This document shows, piece after piece, positions 1 through 9,400 of a DNA stretch of 64,000 nt (within the stretch, counting starts at the first letter, position 1; the number at the start of each line of letters is the position of its first letter). The stretch is from positions 1-64,000 of the forward strand of contig CAKUOH010000012.1 of assembly GCA_934668765.1 (NCBI GenBank), given 5' to 3'. The translations under genes and the position numbers were made by a program. A model generated the notes under the pieces. That model saw nothing but the letters and a program-made list of their open reading frames with translations. It was not told the origin of the DNA and did not search any database. Source of the DNA: an uncultured Helicobacteraceae bacterium (GTDB lineage Bacteria; Campylobacterota; Campylobacteria; Campylobacterales; Helicobacteraceae).

Positions 1-6
1 GTTAAA

Positions 7-276
7 CCCACCCCCTTTGTCCCCACTCACAAGAGAGGGGGAATCAAATGCAAAACTCTCCGCAAGGGAGGGGGAATTAGTTGGATTTTTTGTGGATTGC
101 TTTGGGTAAATCTTGCGATTCGCCATCGCAATGATGTTTCGTTGGATTTTAGATTGTTGCGAAAATACTGCGGATTCTCTTGTAAATATTAGATTCTACC
201 CACCCCCTTAATCCCCCTCCGCAAGGGAGGGGGAAATAAAAGAAATCCACATCCGCAAGGGGAGGGGGGGGGGAAT
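7..276. repeat. Cluster of family B repeats (CCTCCGCAAGGGAGGGGGA type)
   Basis: Four copies of a short palindromic repeat lie at about 7-45, 56-78, 198-235 and 251-276. The recurring core is CCTCCGCAAGGGAGGGGGA, usually preceded by CCCACCCCCT. The last copy has expanded to a run of ten G at 264-273. The same core recurs at many other places in the window, including inside two genes. No gene is supported between 1 and 607; open frames here simply read through repeats. Confidence 0.8.
94..137. repeat. Family A dispersed repeat (GATTGC ... GCAATGA)
   Basis: A short imperfect palindrome bounded by GGATTGC and GCAATGA, with an inverted TTGCGATTCG/CGCAATGA interior. It belongs to the widespread bacterial type whose complement begins GTCATTGCGAG and ends in GCAATCC. 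It lies between two family B copies. Confidence 0.65.
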
Positions 277-311
277 GCGAAATTCTCTGCGTGAAAATTA
301 TGCTCTTTTTC

Positions 312-505
312 GTCATTGCGAGTCTTTGAAAGAGCCGAACCCACACTTGCAAATCCACGAATCGATTAAATCATTTAGATTTGCGTATTTATTTGCGTTT
401 ATTGTGGATTGCTTCGTTGTGTTCGCTATGCTCACACTGCCTCGCAATGACAATTCGTTTGATTTTATATTGCCACGCAAATCCTGCGGATTCTCTTGCA
501 ATGAC
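312..505. repeat. Run of family A repeats
   Basis: Three family A copies follow each other: CGTCATTGCGAGTC at 312, a unit from GGATTGC near 405 to CGCAATGAC near 450, and GCCACGCAAATCCTGCGGA to GCAATGACG at about 470-503. Their alternating orientation suggests repeated insertion into the same spacer. Confidence 0.65.
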
Positions 506-515
506 GAGGTATTTA

Positions 516-553
516 CTCATCCCCTGCACCACCCTAGCACAAGGGAGAGGGTT
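516..553. repeat. Degenerate family B repeat
   Basis: CATCCCCTGCACCACCCTAG followed by CACAAGGGAGAGGGTTAG is a diverged copy of the CCACCCCCTAG/CAAGGGAGGGGG unit. Confidence 0.5.
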
Positions 554-607
554 AGAAATTTTACGATTCCCCCATTATATCAAATAGTAAAGGCAAGTTA
601 GGGCATT

Positions 608-1048
608 TCATTTACTTTCTTCTAGCACCACCTGCATTTTATCACTAGTTAGGCTTATCTTATCGCCACTTTTCGTAATACTAAATCTCCCCACAAGATT
701 TTGCAAAAACGCACTCTCAAATGCCATTGAATCCCTATCGCACATCATTTTTGTCGCGCCGCCGTTTGTGGAGACTTCGATATTTTCGCTATCCACGCGC
801 TTAAAATCTGTAAAGTAGCTATTACAGCCCGTATTGCCGTAGATTTTTGTATCATCAACGCCAAAAATCGCGCCTTCTGTGGCTTGTGTAACCTTACCAT
901 TTATCACAATTTGCACGATTTTATACTCCGCTTTTTGTGGCAAAATCTCCTCGCTCTCCACGCTAACCGCATTATCTTCATTTAGAATCCCTGCGCCATA
1001 AAGCGCAAAAATCCCAAGCACACAAGCTAAAAAAATTTTTCTCATCAT
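608..1048 (-). CDS. META/HslJ-like secreted protein
   Basis: This 146-residue protein has an N-terminal hydrophobic signal segment (about residues 4-20) and then a small META-type domain. The diagnostic parts are GNTGCNSYF near residue 72 and MMCDRDSMAFE about 30 residues later, the paired-cysteine arrangement of HslJ/META proteins. The family is periplasmic or outer-membrane associated and of poorly known function. The two ATGs at 1046-1048 and 1043-1045 follow an AAGGAT ribosome site. The start overlaps the stop of the thioredoxin gene by four bases, so the two are translationally coupled. The cysteine pair and the coupling make a redox link plausible, but that is inference. I see no lipobox. 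Confidence 0.75.
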   Translation of the reverse strand: MMRKIFLACVLGIFALYGAGILNEDNAVSVESEEILPQKAEYKIVQIVINGKVTQATEGAIFGVDDTKIYGNTGCNSYFTDFKRVDSENIEVSTNGGATKMMCDRDSMAFESAFLQNLVGRFSITKSGDKISLTSDKMQVVLEESK

Positions 1049-1338
1049 TTTATCCTTTCGATTTCATTTACAATCTCAGCCTTTGATTTTGGCTCTGTAA
1101 GGCGATTGCCGACTTCTTGCCCAGCTTTAAAAAAAATCAGCGTGGGGATTCGGCTAATCTCAAATGCGTTTGCCAAATTTTCCTGCTCATCGATATTTAC
1201 CTTATGCACCTTATAATTTTGCGCTAAATCCTCCAAAATCGGCTTAATCCGTACGCAGTCCCCACACCACGGCGCATAAAAATCCACGATTACGAATCCA
1301 TCGCCAATCTCTTTTTTAAAATCATCCAAAATATCCAT
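1045..1338 (-). CDS. Thioredoxin-family protein
   Basis: This 97-residue single-domain thioredoxin has the active site W24-C25-G26-D27-C28 after the usual FYAP strand, and the cis-proline motif RIPTL near residue 62. The C-G-D-C active site differs from the canonical CGPC, which usually shifts the redox potential, so it is probably not the main thioredoxin. There is no signal peptide, so it should act in the cytoplasm as a dithiol reductant. It is the first gene of a pair with the META-domain protein and overlaps it by four bases. An extended -10 box (TATAAT read leftward at 1368-1373) lies about 30 bases upstream. Confidence 0.9.
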   Translation of the reverse strand: MDILDDFKKEIGDGFVIVDFYAPWCGDCVRIKPILEDLAQNYKVHKVNIDEQENLANAFEISRIPTLIFFKAGQEVGNRLTEPKSKAEIVNEIERIK

Positions 1339-1675
1339 ATTAAATCCTTTTTTTAAAATTTCCGCGCATTATAGCAAAAATCACGCAATAATTTGTGATT
1401 CTTTTATACTTACTATGAATCGTAGCTTTAATAGCGGACGATTCGTAAGGTAAATTATTTTAGCGACTATTTTAGTGATTCCTCACCCATTATAAATAAT
1501 GACAAAATAAGGTATTTTACCCACTCCTTTACTTTCCGTCCGCAATGGGGATTGTTTATAGTTTTCATTTTCCTAACTCCAAAAATAAAATTTTTGCTTC
1601 GTAGTTTTTAGCATAGATAAAAATTGTCTTAAAATGCAAGTTTTTAATGCAAATCTTACAAATTCACCGTAAAAT
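1339..1675. other. Intergenic spacer without a gene
   Basis: These 337 bases separate the thioredoxin start from the lolA stop. The left end holds the thioredoxin promoter. The rest is AT-rich, with a GGCAATGGGG-like scrap near 1540. I see no gene, tRNA or convincing terminator. Confidence 0.6.
1368..1373 (-). promoter_or_regulatory. -10 box of the thioredoxin operon
   Basis: Read leftward the sequence is TTTTTGCTATAATGCG, an extended -10 (TGC-TATAAT) about 30 bases from the start codon. No good -35 is seen, which is usual for Campylobacterales promoters. Confidence 0.6.
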
Positions 1676-2227
1676 CTACTGATATATTACTTCCACGCTA
1701 CTAGGCATTCTAAACACAAAAACTTCATCGCTAAATTTTTGATTTAGCACCACGCGCTTTAGCGTAATCACCACTTCATTATCCAACTCATCTTTATATG
1801 AAATCTTATGCGGTTTGTCGCCCTGCATAGTAATGATAAATTTTTGATTATTGACAATGCTCTCCCACTGCGAATCGCCCTTTTTTTGCACCGCATTCAA
1901 AATCGCCACAAAATCCAAATCCACCTTATCGCTCACTATAACTTGCTCAAACTCTGGCTCATAAATCATTATGCGTTTTTTATCTACAAAAATTTCCTTT
2001 TTCATAGGCGATTCATATCGCCAATACGCCTTTGAATCCGCCCTAGCCACCAAACTACCGCTATATTTAATCGCGCCTTCGTTTTCATCACTTTTAATCT
2101 CTTGCGTAAAATCCGCGCTTATGCTTGTGATATTTTGCAAAGATTGGGCAGCTAGATTCGCAAAACCCATAAGATTCGCGCATATTAGCGCAAAAAGCAC
2201 ACCAAAAAAATTCGATTTTTTCATCAT
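1676..2227 (-). CDS. lolA: Outer-membrane lipoprotein carrier LolA
   Basis: This is the periplasmic chaperone that takes lipoproteins from the inner-membrane LolCDE complex to the outer membrane. The 183-residue product has a signal peptide (MMKKSNF then a hydrophobic stretch ending near residue 24). The family pattern follows: SISADFTQE, a YSGSLVARADSKAYWRYESP segment of the LolA half-barrel, and a C-terminal strand with VFVFRMP. The frame stays open far upstream, but I chose the ATG pair at 2222-2227 because GGAGA precedes it and the signal peptide begins there. The gene is divergent from secA, so two parts of the export machinery share a 94-base promoter region. A LolC/E-type permease lies downstream of secA. 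Confidence 0.88.
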   Translation of the reverse strand: MMKKSNFFGVLFALICANLMGFANLAAQSLQNITSISADFTQEIKSDENEGAIKYSGSLVARADSKAYWRYESPMKKEIFVDKKRIMIYEPEFEQVIVSDKVDLDFVAILNAVQKKGDSQWESIVNNQKFIITMQGDKPHKISYKDELDNEVVITLKRVVLNQKFSDEVFVFRMPSSVEVIYQ

Positions 2228-2249
2228 TTTTCTCCATAAAAATTTCGCA

Positions 2250-2255
2250 ATTATA
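2250..2255 (-). promoter_or_regulatory. lolA -10 box
   Basis: TATAAT read leftward, 23 bases upstream of the lolA start, inside the lolA-secA divergent region. Confidence 0.5.
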
Positions 2256-2274
2256 ATTCTATTTAGATTAAATA

Positions 2275-2283
2275 TGCTAAAAT
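2275..2283 (+). promoter_or_regulatory. secA extended -10 box
   Basis: TGCTAAAAT lies 38 bases upstream of the secA ATG. The same TGCTAAAAT form precedes two genes of the metal cluster at 38248 and 39493, so it looks like a standard promoter type in this genome. Confidence 0.5.
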
Positions 2284-2321
2284 CCGCGAATTTTAAATTT
2301 TCGATTTTATGTGGGTAAAAA

Positions 2322-4916
2322 ATGATAAAAAAAGTATTAGGCAAAATCGTAGGGACGCGCAATGAGCGTATGTTAAAAGAATATCGCAAAAAATTAGAGC
2401 AAGTAAATGCTCTTGAATCACACTTTGAATCTTTAAGCGATTCGCAGTTGCAAGAAGCATTTACAAATCTCCGCGCCCATACAAAAGCAAAGTATAATGA
2501 AATCGGCATTTCCGCGCTTGATAGCGCATTGCCTGAATCCTTTGCAATCACACGCGAAGCCTCCAAGCGCGTCCTAAAAATGCGACATTTTGATGTGCAA
2601 ATCATCGGCGGAATGGTTTTGCACGATGGCAAAATCGCTGAAATGAAAACAGGCGAGGGTAAAACGCTTGTAGCAACCCTTGCAGTCGCGCTAAATGCGA
2701 TGATTGATAGGCAGGTGCATATCGTAACGGTGAATGATTATTTGGCAAAGCGCGATGCGAGTGAAATGGGCATTTTGTATGAGTTTTTGGGCTATAAAGT
2801 CGGCGTAATCACGGGCAATGAGCGTGATGATGAGAGCAAAATGGCGCAATATGAATGCGATATAATCTATGGCACAAATAATGAATTTGGATTCGACTAC
2901 CTGCGCGATAATATGAAGTTTAGCCTAAAAAATCAATTCCAAAAAGAGCATTTTTTTGCCATTGTCGATGAGGTGGATTCGATTTTAATCGATGAGGCAA
3001 GGACACCTTTAATCATCTCTGGACCTGCGAATCGCAAGTTAGAAAACTATGGATTAGCGAACTCTGTGGCATTAAAGCTAGTCAAAGATACGGATTTTAG
3101 CGTAGATGAGAAAAATCGCGCCATTATGATTAGCGAATCAGGCATTAAAAAAGCAGAAGAGCTTTTTAAAGTCGAAAATCTCTACAATATCGAAAATGCC
3201 GCATTAGCGCACCATTTAGACCAAGCGTTGAAGGCAAACTATTTGTTTTTAAAGGACAAAGATTATGTCGTGCGGGACAATGAAGTCATAATCGTTGATG
3301 AATTTACAGGGCGATTAAGCGAGGGACGGCGATTTAGCGAGGGATTGCATCAAGCTATTGAAGCAAAAGAAATGGTAGATATAAGAGAGGAAAGCCAAAC
3401 TTTGGCGGATATTACCTTTCAAAATTACTTTAGAATGTATGAAAAGCTATCGGGTATGACAGGCACGGCGCAAACGGAGGCAAGTGAGTTTTTGCAGATT
3501 TATAATCTTGATGTTATCTCAATCCCTACTAATGTCCCAAATATCCGCAAGGATTACAATGATTTGATTTTCAAAAGCGAAAAAGAAAAGTTTGACGCCG
3601 TTTGTGCGCAAGTAATCACACTTCATAAAAAGGGAGTGCCCCTTTTGATAGGGACTGCGAGTATCGAAAAGAGCGAGAAACTCCACGAGTTGCTTAAAAA
3701 AGCGCGAATCCCACACAATGTCCTAAATGCCAAAAATCACACGCAAGAAGCCGAAATCATCAAGGACGCTGGGAAACTTGGCGTAGTTACCATTGCTACA
3801 AATATGGCTGGGCGGGGCGTGGATATAAAGATTGAAGATTCGGTGCGTGAGCTTGGCGGACTTTTTATCATCGGCACAGAGCGACACGAATCACGGCGGA
3901 TTGATAATCAACTTCGCGGACGAAGCGGACGACAAGGCGACCCGGGCGCAAGTCAATTTTATTTGAGTTTGGAAGATTCGCTACTTAGAATCTTTGGAAG
4001 CGACAAGATTAAGGGCGTTATGGAAAAATTAGGGCTAAAAGATGGCGAACATATCGAGTCTGGCTTTATCACGCGTTCCATTGAAAATGCGCAAAAAAAG
4101 GTAGAAAATTTGCACTTTGAATCGCGCAAACATATTTTGGAGTATGACGATGTCGCAAATGAGCAACGCAAACTAATCTATCAATTTCGCAATCGCTTAC
4201 TAGATGAAAACTACGATTTAAGCCACAAAATCGCAGAGGATAGGGAATTTGCGCTAAATAATATCTTGGGAAATTTGACGGATTTGGAGAGCGGAAACAT
4301 AGAGGATTTTGACGCACTTCAATCGCAAATCGCAGAATTTTTTGGCGTGGCATTGCAAAATATCGCGCAAGATTTGAATCTAAGTGATTTAAAAGAGCAG
4401 ATTTTGGCGCAGATTGCGAGTGATTACGAATCCAAAATGAGTGTTTTAGATGCAGAACAAAGGGGCGAGATTGAGCGAATCATATATTTACAAGTGCTTG
4501 ATAGCGCGTGGAGAGAGCATTTGTATGTGATGGATAACCTAAAAACGGGCATTGGGCTTCGCGGATACAATCAAAAAGACCCACTCATCGAGTATAAAAA
4601 GGAAAGCTATAATCTATTTTTGGAGCTAAAAGATAGCCTAAAAATAGAGAGTGCAAAGATGATTCATATCATCAAACTTCGTGCAAAAAGCGATGAGGAC
4701 GAGGAAAGAGCGCGTGAAATGTTGGAGTCAATGGAATCGCAAAATGACAATGTCGAGTTTAATAAGGACAATGATAGCACGACAAATGCGACAAAGCTAA
4801 CGCCTATCCGCTCCAAAAAAATCGCACGAAATGACCCTTGCCCGTGCGGAAGTGGGAAGAAATATAAGCTTTGCCATGGGAAGAGTGGACCGAAAGTGGG
4901 AGAGTTAGCGAAATGA
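2322..4916 (+). CDS. secA: Preprotein translocase ATPase SecA
   Basis: SecA is the ATP-driven motor that pushes unfolded preproteins through SecYEG. The 864-residue length is normal for the family. The Walker A motif (TGEGKTL) is near residue 110 and the DEAD-like VDEVDSIL near residue 215. The preprotein-crosslinking region follows, then the second helicase half with MAGRGVDI and the arginine-rich [12 protein letters not shown] near residue 530. The C-terminal tail ends in the zinc-binding, SecB-type motif [14 protein letters not shown]. The tail before it is rich in D, N and E. The ATG at 2322 has only a weak ribosome site (GGGTAAAAA). It is divergent from lolA. Confidence 0.98.
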   Translation: MIKKVLGKIVGTRNERMLKEYRKKLEQVNALESHFESLSDSQLQEAFTNLRAHTKAKYNEIGISALDSALPESFAITREASKRVLKMRHFDVQIIGGMVLHDGKIAEMKTGEGKTLVATLAVALNAMIDRQVHIVTVNDYLAKRDASEMGILYEFLGYKVGVITGNERDDESKMAQYECDIIYGTNNEFGFDYLRDNMKFSLKNQFQKEHFFAIVDEVDSILIDEARTPLIISGPANRKLENYGLANSVALKLVKDTDFSVDEKNRAIMISESGIKKAEELFKVENLYNIENAALAHHLDQALKANYLFLKDKDYVVRDNEVIIVDEFTGRLSEGRRFSEGLHQAIEAKEMVDIREESQTLADITFQNYFRMYEKLSGMTGTAQTEASEFLQIYNLDVISIPTNVPNIRKDYNDLIFKSEKEKFDAVCAQVITLHKKGVPLLIGTASIEKSEKLHELLKKARIPHNVLNAKNHTQEAEIIKDAGKLGVVTIATNMAGRGVDIKIEDSVRELGGLFIIGTERHESRRIDNQLRGRSGRQGDPGASQFYLSLEDSLLRIFGSDKIKGVMEKLGLKDGEHIESGFITRSIENAQKKVENLHFESRKHILEYDDVANEQRKLIYQFRNRLLDENYDLSHKIAEDREFALNNILGNLTDLESGNIEDFDALQSQIAEFFGVALQNIAQDLNLSDLKEQILAQIASDYESKMSVLDAEQRGEIERIIYLQVLDSAWREHLYVMDNLKTGIGLRGYNQKDPLIEYKKESYNLFLELKDSLKIESAKMIHIIKLRAKSDEDEERAREMLESMESQNDNVEFNKDNDSTTNATKLTPIRSKKIARNDPCPCGSGKKYKLCHGKSGPKVGELAK

Positions 4917-4927
4917 GTTGCGGTGTG

Positions 4928-5054
4928 GGCAATTTGTTCTGGGGTATGCAATTTGCGCTGTTTTTATACAAAACTGCACTCAATAGACTCCAAGTCTTAT
5001 TTCGATTGTTTCGCATAAAAACAGCGCAAAGCCACACCGCCATTACTTCGATTG
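4928..5054 (+). repeat. Family C nested-hairpin repeat, copy 1
   Basis: The element begins GGCAATTTGTTCTGGGGTA and ends GCCATTACTTCGATTG. Its arms TTTGCGCTGTTTTTAT (4952-4967) and ATAAAAACAGCGCAAA (5015-5030) are a perfect 16-base inverted repeat. Between them sits a smaller hairpin AGACT-CCA-AGTCT (4985-4997). Other copies lie at 32974-33100, 48238-48364 and, degenerate, at 54221-54283. Confidence 0.85.
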
Positions 5055-5122
5055 TTTTTCACGCGATTTGGCGATTCGACACGAATCTAAATTTTAAACA
5101 TAAGCGCGGAAGTAGTTTTAGG

Positions 5123-5208
5123 CAAGTTCGTGGGTTGCGAAGCCACGAGCAAGGAAATAAGACTTGGAGTCTATTGACGAAGCGAGTGGCGAGACTCCCG
5201 CGAAATTG
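5123..5208 (+). repeat. Family D nested-hairpin repeat, copy 1
   Basis: The outer ends are CAAGTTCGTGGG and CCCGCGAAATTG, with an inner GCCAC/GTGGC pair and a core hairpin AGACT-TGG-AGTCT at 5160-5172. The 22 bases at 5154-5175 are the exact reverse complement of 4982-5003 in the neighbouring family C copy. A second copy lies at 50805-50938. Confidence 0.75.
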
Positions 5209-5237
5209 TCAAAGATACAACGCGATAAGGCTATCCC

Positions 5238-6458
5238 TTGCTTTTTAAATTCTTAGTCTCCAAATACCTGCGCTTTGACAAAACGCAACCTTTCATTTCT
5301 ATCACCGCACTTTTAGCGTTTTTAGGTGTGGGCGTGGGGATTATGGTGCTAATTGTGGCGATGGCGATTATGGAGGGAATGATAAGGCATTTTGAAGAGC
5401 GACTTTTTGTGATGAATTATCCGCTTACGATTTTTGCTACGCAGAGAAATGCCGTAGATTCGGCACTTTTGGCGGATTTAGAATCCAAATTTCCGCATTT
5501 GAAATTTTCGCCATATCTCCGCTCACAGGGCGCGGTGAAACTTGGTAGCAATCTAAACGCTGGGCTTATCTTTGGCATTGATTTTAAGCGTGAAATCGCT
5601 ATAAACAAAGTCCTGCGCGAAAAAAATGAAAATTTAGACTTTACTAAAAATTCCATTATTTTAGGCGAGAAAGCCATTAGAAATTCTGCGTTTAACTCCA
5701 CGCTAAATTCCGCGCCCATTGGCATTGGCTCAAAGGTAACGATTATTTTCACACAGCTTCAAGCAAGTGGTATGTCGCTAATGCCACAAATGCGCCGATT
5801 TTCGCTTGATGGGACATTTAGTTCAGGGCTAAATGCCTATGATGAGGGCTATATGTATGTCGATATTGGTGAGCTGCAAAAGATTCGTGGGGTGGATTCG
5901 CGCGTGTATGACGGGATTCATATATATTCATCAAATCCCACGCAAGATATTGAAGCCATAAAATCCGCTCTGCCACAGGGCACAAGTATCGTAGGCTGGT
6001 GGCAACAAAATGGCAACTTTTTTAGCGCGATTGCGCTTGAAAAACGCGCCCTTTTCATCGTGCTAATGCTTATCATAATAATGGCGTCCCTAAATATCAT
6101 TAGCTCTCTTATGATGGTGATAATGACGCGTAGGCGAGAGATTGCCTTGCTTTTATCGCTTGGCGCAAGTAAGCGCGATATTCAAGCGACATTTTTTTGG
6201 CTAGGCAATGCGATAGGGTTTAGCGGGATTATCTTTGGGGCGATTTTGGCAGGTGTGGTGCTACTTTTGCTATCCACATTCCCCATAATCTCACTCCCCG
6301 CTGATGTCTATGGTAGCTCAAAACTGCCCCTATATTTATCGCTAATCGACTTTGCGATGATAATTGTAGGCGGTGTGCTTGTCGTTTTGGCGTCATCATT
6401 TTATCCTAGTCGCAAAGCCGCACAAATAAATCCCCTAGCGACTTTGCGAAGTGAGTAA
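5238..6458 (+). CDS. LolC/LolE-type lipoprotein-releasing permease
   Basis: This 406-residue inner-membrane protein has the FtsX/MacB topology of LolC and LolE, which extract mature lipoproteins from the inner membrane and hand them to LolA. It opens with KYLRFDKTQPFISITALLAF and a first membrane helix at about residues 20-45. A large periplasmic domain follows, then three C-terminal helices (about 270-300, 320-345 and 375-395) and the ending SSFYPSRKAAQINPLATLRSE. The start is TTG, preceded by AAGG and agreeing with the conserved beginning of the family. Many Campylobacterota have a single LolC/E-like (LolF) protein; which type this is cannot be told here. LolD is not adjacent. Confidence 0.85.
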   Translation: MLFKFLVSKYLRFDKTQPFISITALLAFLGVGVGIMVLIVAMAIMEGMIRHFEERLFVMNYPLTIFATQRNAVDSALLADLESKFPHLKFSPYLRSQGAVKLGSNLNAGLIFGIDFKREIAINKVLREKNENLDFTKNSIILGEKAIRNSAFNSTLNSAPIGIGSKVTIIFTQLQASGMSLMPQMRRFSLDGTFSSGLNAYDEGYMYVDIGELQKIRGVDSRVYDGIHIYSSNPTQDIEAIKSALPQGTSIVGWWQQNGNFFSAIALEKRALFIVLMLIIIMASLNIISSLMMVIMTRRREIALLLSLGASKRDIQATFFWLGNAIGFSGIIFGAILAGVVLLLLSTFPIISLPADVYGSSKLPLYLSLIDFAMIIVGGVLVVLASSFYPSRKAAQINPLATLRSE

Positions 6459-6463
6459 TTTTT

Positions 6464-9400
6464 TTGCAAAAAATCGCGCTTTGGATTCTGCTAGGAATCT
6501 ACGCAAATACACTATGGGCGGATTGCAGTAATCCAAGTGGCGATAAAATCGAATGCGATAATGTTTCTAGTGGTAATGTAAATTTTGAAATTAAATCAAG
6601 TGGCAATAAATTAAGTGCCAAAAATAGCACAAATAATTTAAGCGTTAGCGGTGGCAATCTCACGCTAACTTTCGCACCTAGCCTATCTAGTCTAACAAAT
6701 CCGCCGTATTTATATTTGCTTATCACTTTGGATATTAAAGGCGGAATCACTAGCATAAATTACGATGTGGGAGGCAAAAATAATGGTATATTTGAATTGC
6801 AAAATAACGCACAGCTAAATGTAAGTGGTGGGATTTTTCAAAGCAATGCCGTCAAAAATATATCTAGCAATGGCGTTAATCTCACAAGTGGCACTCTAAC
6901 ATTAACAATGTTTGAAAATGGCGGTAAAGCAACTTTTAGCGGTGGGACAAGCACTATTACAACTTTGATAAATAATGCTAGTGGAGCAAATCTAACCATT
7001 TCAAAGGGCACTCATACAATCGGCACTTTAAGCAACGAAAAAGGCGAAGCGACAATCAGCGGTGGGACAAATACGATTCAAACTCTATCAAATAATGCAA
7101 ATCTTACAATCAGCGGTGGCACAAAAAACGAAATCACAAGTTTTTATAATAGTGGGACTGCGACAATCAGCGGTGGCAATGATAATAAAATCACAAATTT
7201 ACGCAATAGCGCGAATCTAAAAATCGAAAACGGCACAAATCAAATTACCACTTTTAGCAATGAAAAAGGCGAAGCGACTATTTCAGGCGGGACAAATACG
7301 ATTGCGACTTTATATAATACCGCGAAACTTACAATCAGCGGTGGCACAAAAAACGAAATCACAAGCGCATTTTATAATTACGGCACGACAAATTTGAGCG
7401 CGAAACTCACGCTAGATTCAAATGCAAATCTTTACAATTACGGCACGATTTCAGGCAGTGGCACGATAAGCGGTGGGATTTTTAATCACTATGGAAAATT
7501 TAATAATTTCACGGGCAATTTTAACGGCGATTTGACTTTTAATAATATGACAAATCTTGCCATAAAAAACGGTGGCGATTTGGCGAGTCTAAATGTCAAA
7601 AGTTTTATAAATTCTTATGTTGGCAGAGATAGCAAACTAACGCTTGAATCCAAGCTAGAAACGCAAGGATTTACAAATGGGATTTTGGCAAATTTTACGA
7701 TAAATAATGGCGGAAACCTTACCATAAAAGTAGGCGGGATGCAAACTATCACTTGCGATAAAGATAGCAAAAATTGCCCTTGCACAGGCGGACAATTAAC
7801 TTGCAATATTGCGCTAACCGCCCAAAATGCAGGGGGATTTTTTACGCTTGAAAGTGGCAAGGTGGATTCTAAAATCGATTTTACAAACACGGGCTATTTG
7901 ACAATCAACGGCGGGGATTTTATCGTAGCTACGAATAAATCGCTAAAAAACGAAGCAGGTGGTGTGATTTTGCTAAAAGGCGGGACAATAACAGGCAGTG
8001 TGCAAAATATCAGCGGTAGCTTTAAGATGAGCGGCGGGACGATTACAAATGCGCTTACAAATAATGGCAATTTTGATTTAAGTAGTGGGACGATTAGCGG
8101 TGCGATTAGCAATGTCGGCGGGACTTTTAGCATTAGTGGTGGAACAACTTCGGGGAATTTTACAAATCAAGTGCAAGAGATTCAAAATGTCGATAAAGAC
8201 AATAAACCAACTACGAAAACCTACAAAGGCGCGAATCTTATCATTTATGGCACTGCAAAAATTACGAATCTTACAAATCAATCAAATCAATCGCAAAACG
8301 GCACAAAGAGCATTATTAGCATTGAGGGCGGAACATTAGAGAGCGCGAATCTTACAAATACAGGGTTGATTCAAGCGATTCGTGGGAGTTTAAATGCTAC
8401 GACTTTAAAAAATAATGGCGGGGAGATTGTCGCATATAGTGGCGGTAGCATTACAGCGCAAAAATTTGAATGGGGCAGTGGAATCGTCCGCTACATTAAC
8501 GGACACAGCGGAACTTTAAACCTAAATAATATCACAATTACCGCGAATCGATCCACGCTAAATATGGATTTTTCGCTATCGCCCATTGTTTTTGGAAAGG
8601 AATATAGTGTGATTAAGAGCAATTCAAGCCCCACGAATCTAAATAATCTAAAAATTACAAGCAATGTGAATGCGAATCTGCAAGATTCAAACAGTCTCAC
8701 ATTTACCAAAACCTACAAAGATAACTATATTGTGATAAGCACGGAGTTTAAAAACGCAAATTCGCCCCTAAACTCGCTACTTTCGCCACAGGCACTAGCT
8801 ACGCTAGGCGACAAAACCGCACAATTTGATGCGCTAAAAAGACTTGATTCAAGCGAAATTTTGTCGCATATCATCTCAAATCCGCAAAAAGTCGCCACTG
8901 ATTTAAAAAAAAGCAACGAATCGGTTGCGATAAATCACACGAAAAATTCGCACCTAAACCTTGCAAACTCGCTAAATACGCTAAATCGCCTTAACAAATC
9001 CGCCACGCCCCGCAAACTCGCATTTAGCGACATTTTGCGCCCAAATTATAATTTCGCACAACGCAATTTAAACACACAAAAACCCAAAAATCCGCTGATA
9101 AAATTTGCAAATTTTGACGAATCCACCTCCGAATCTAGTGCCGAATCCGAATCAAACGAAACCTATACACTTGAAGACTTGAAAGCCGACTACGATGAGC
9201 AAGTCGAAGCTGCAAAACTTAAATATAATCAGCTAATCGACTACAATAACAATCTCTATGGTTCGATTTTTGGGGTATTTGGCGACTTTGGCGGGATTGA
9301 AACAAACGCGTATGGCATCCTTGCAGGATATGACACAAAAATCACAGACGCCATAATCATCGGCGCGAATGTGTCTTATGCCTTTGCAAGCAAAGCGCAT

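Noticed and set aside
275..601. Rightward open frame of 108 codons at the left end
   Set aside because: It reads through family A and B repeats (SLKEPNP, HPLHHPSTRER-type translations) and has no ribosome site or family signal.
4871..5248. Open frame of 125 codons overlapping the secA end
   Set aside because: It is made of family C and D repeats in another frame; it has no support as a protein.
6900..7400. Regular repeats that might be read as a CRISPR array
   Set aside because: The units are coding, imperfect, without unique spacers of constant length, and lie in frame in the autotransporter. No cas genes are present.
8085..8339. Frames on either strand inside the autotransporter gene
   Set aside because: They are shadows of the long SGG-repeat gene, whose signal peptide and barrel fix the true frame.
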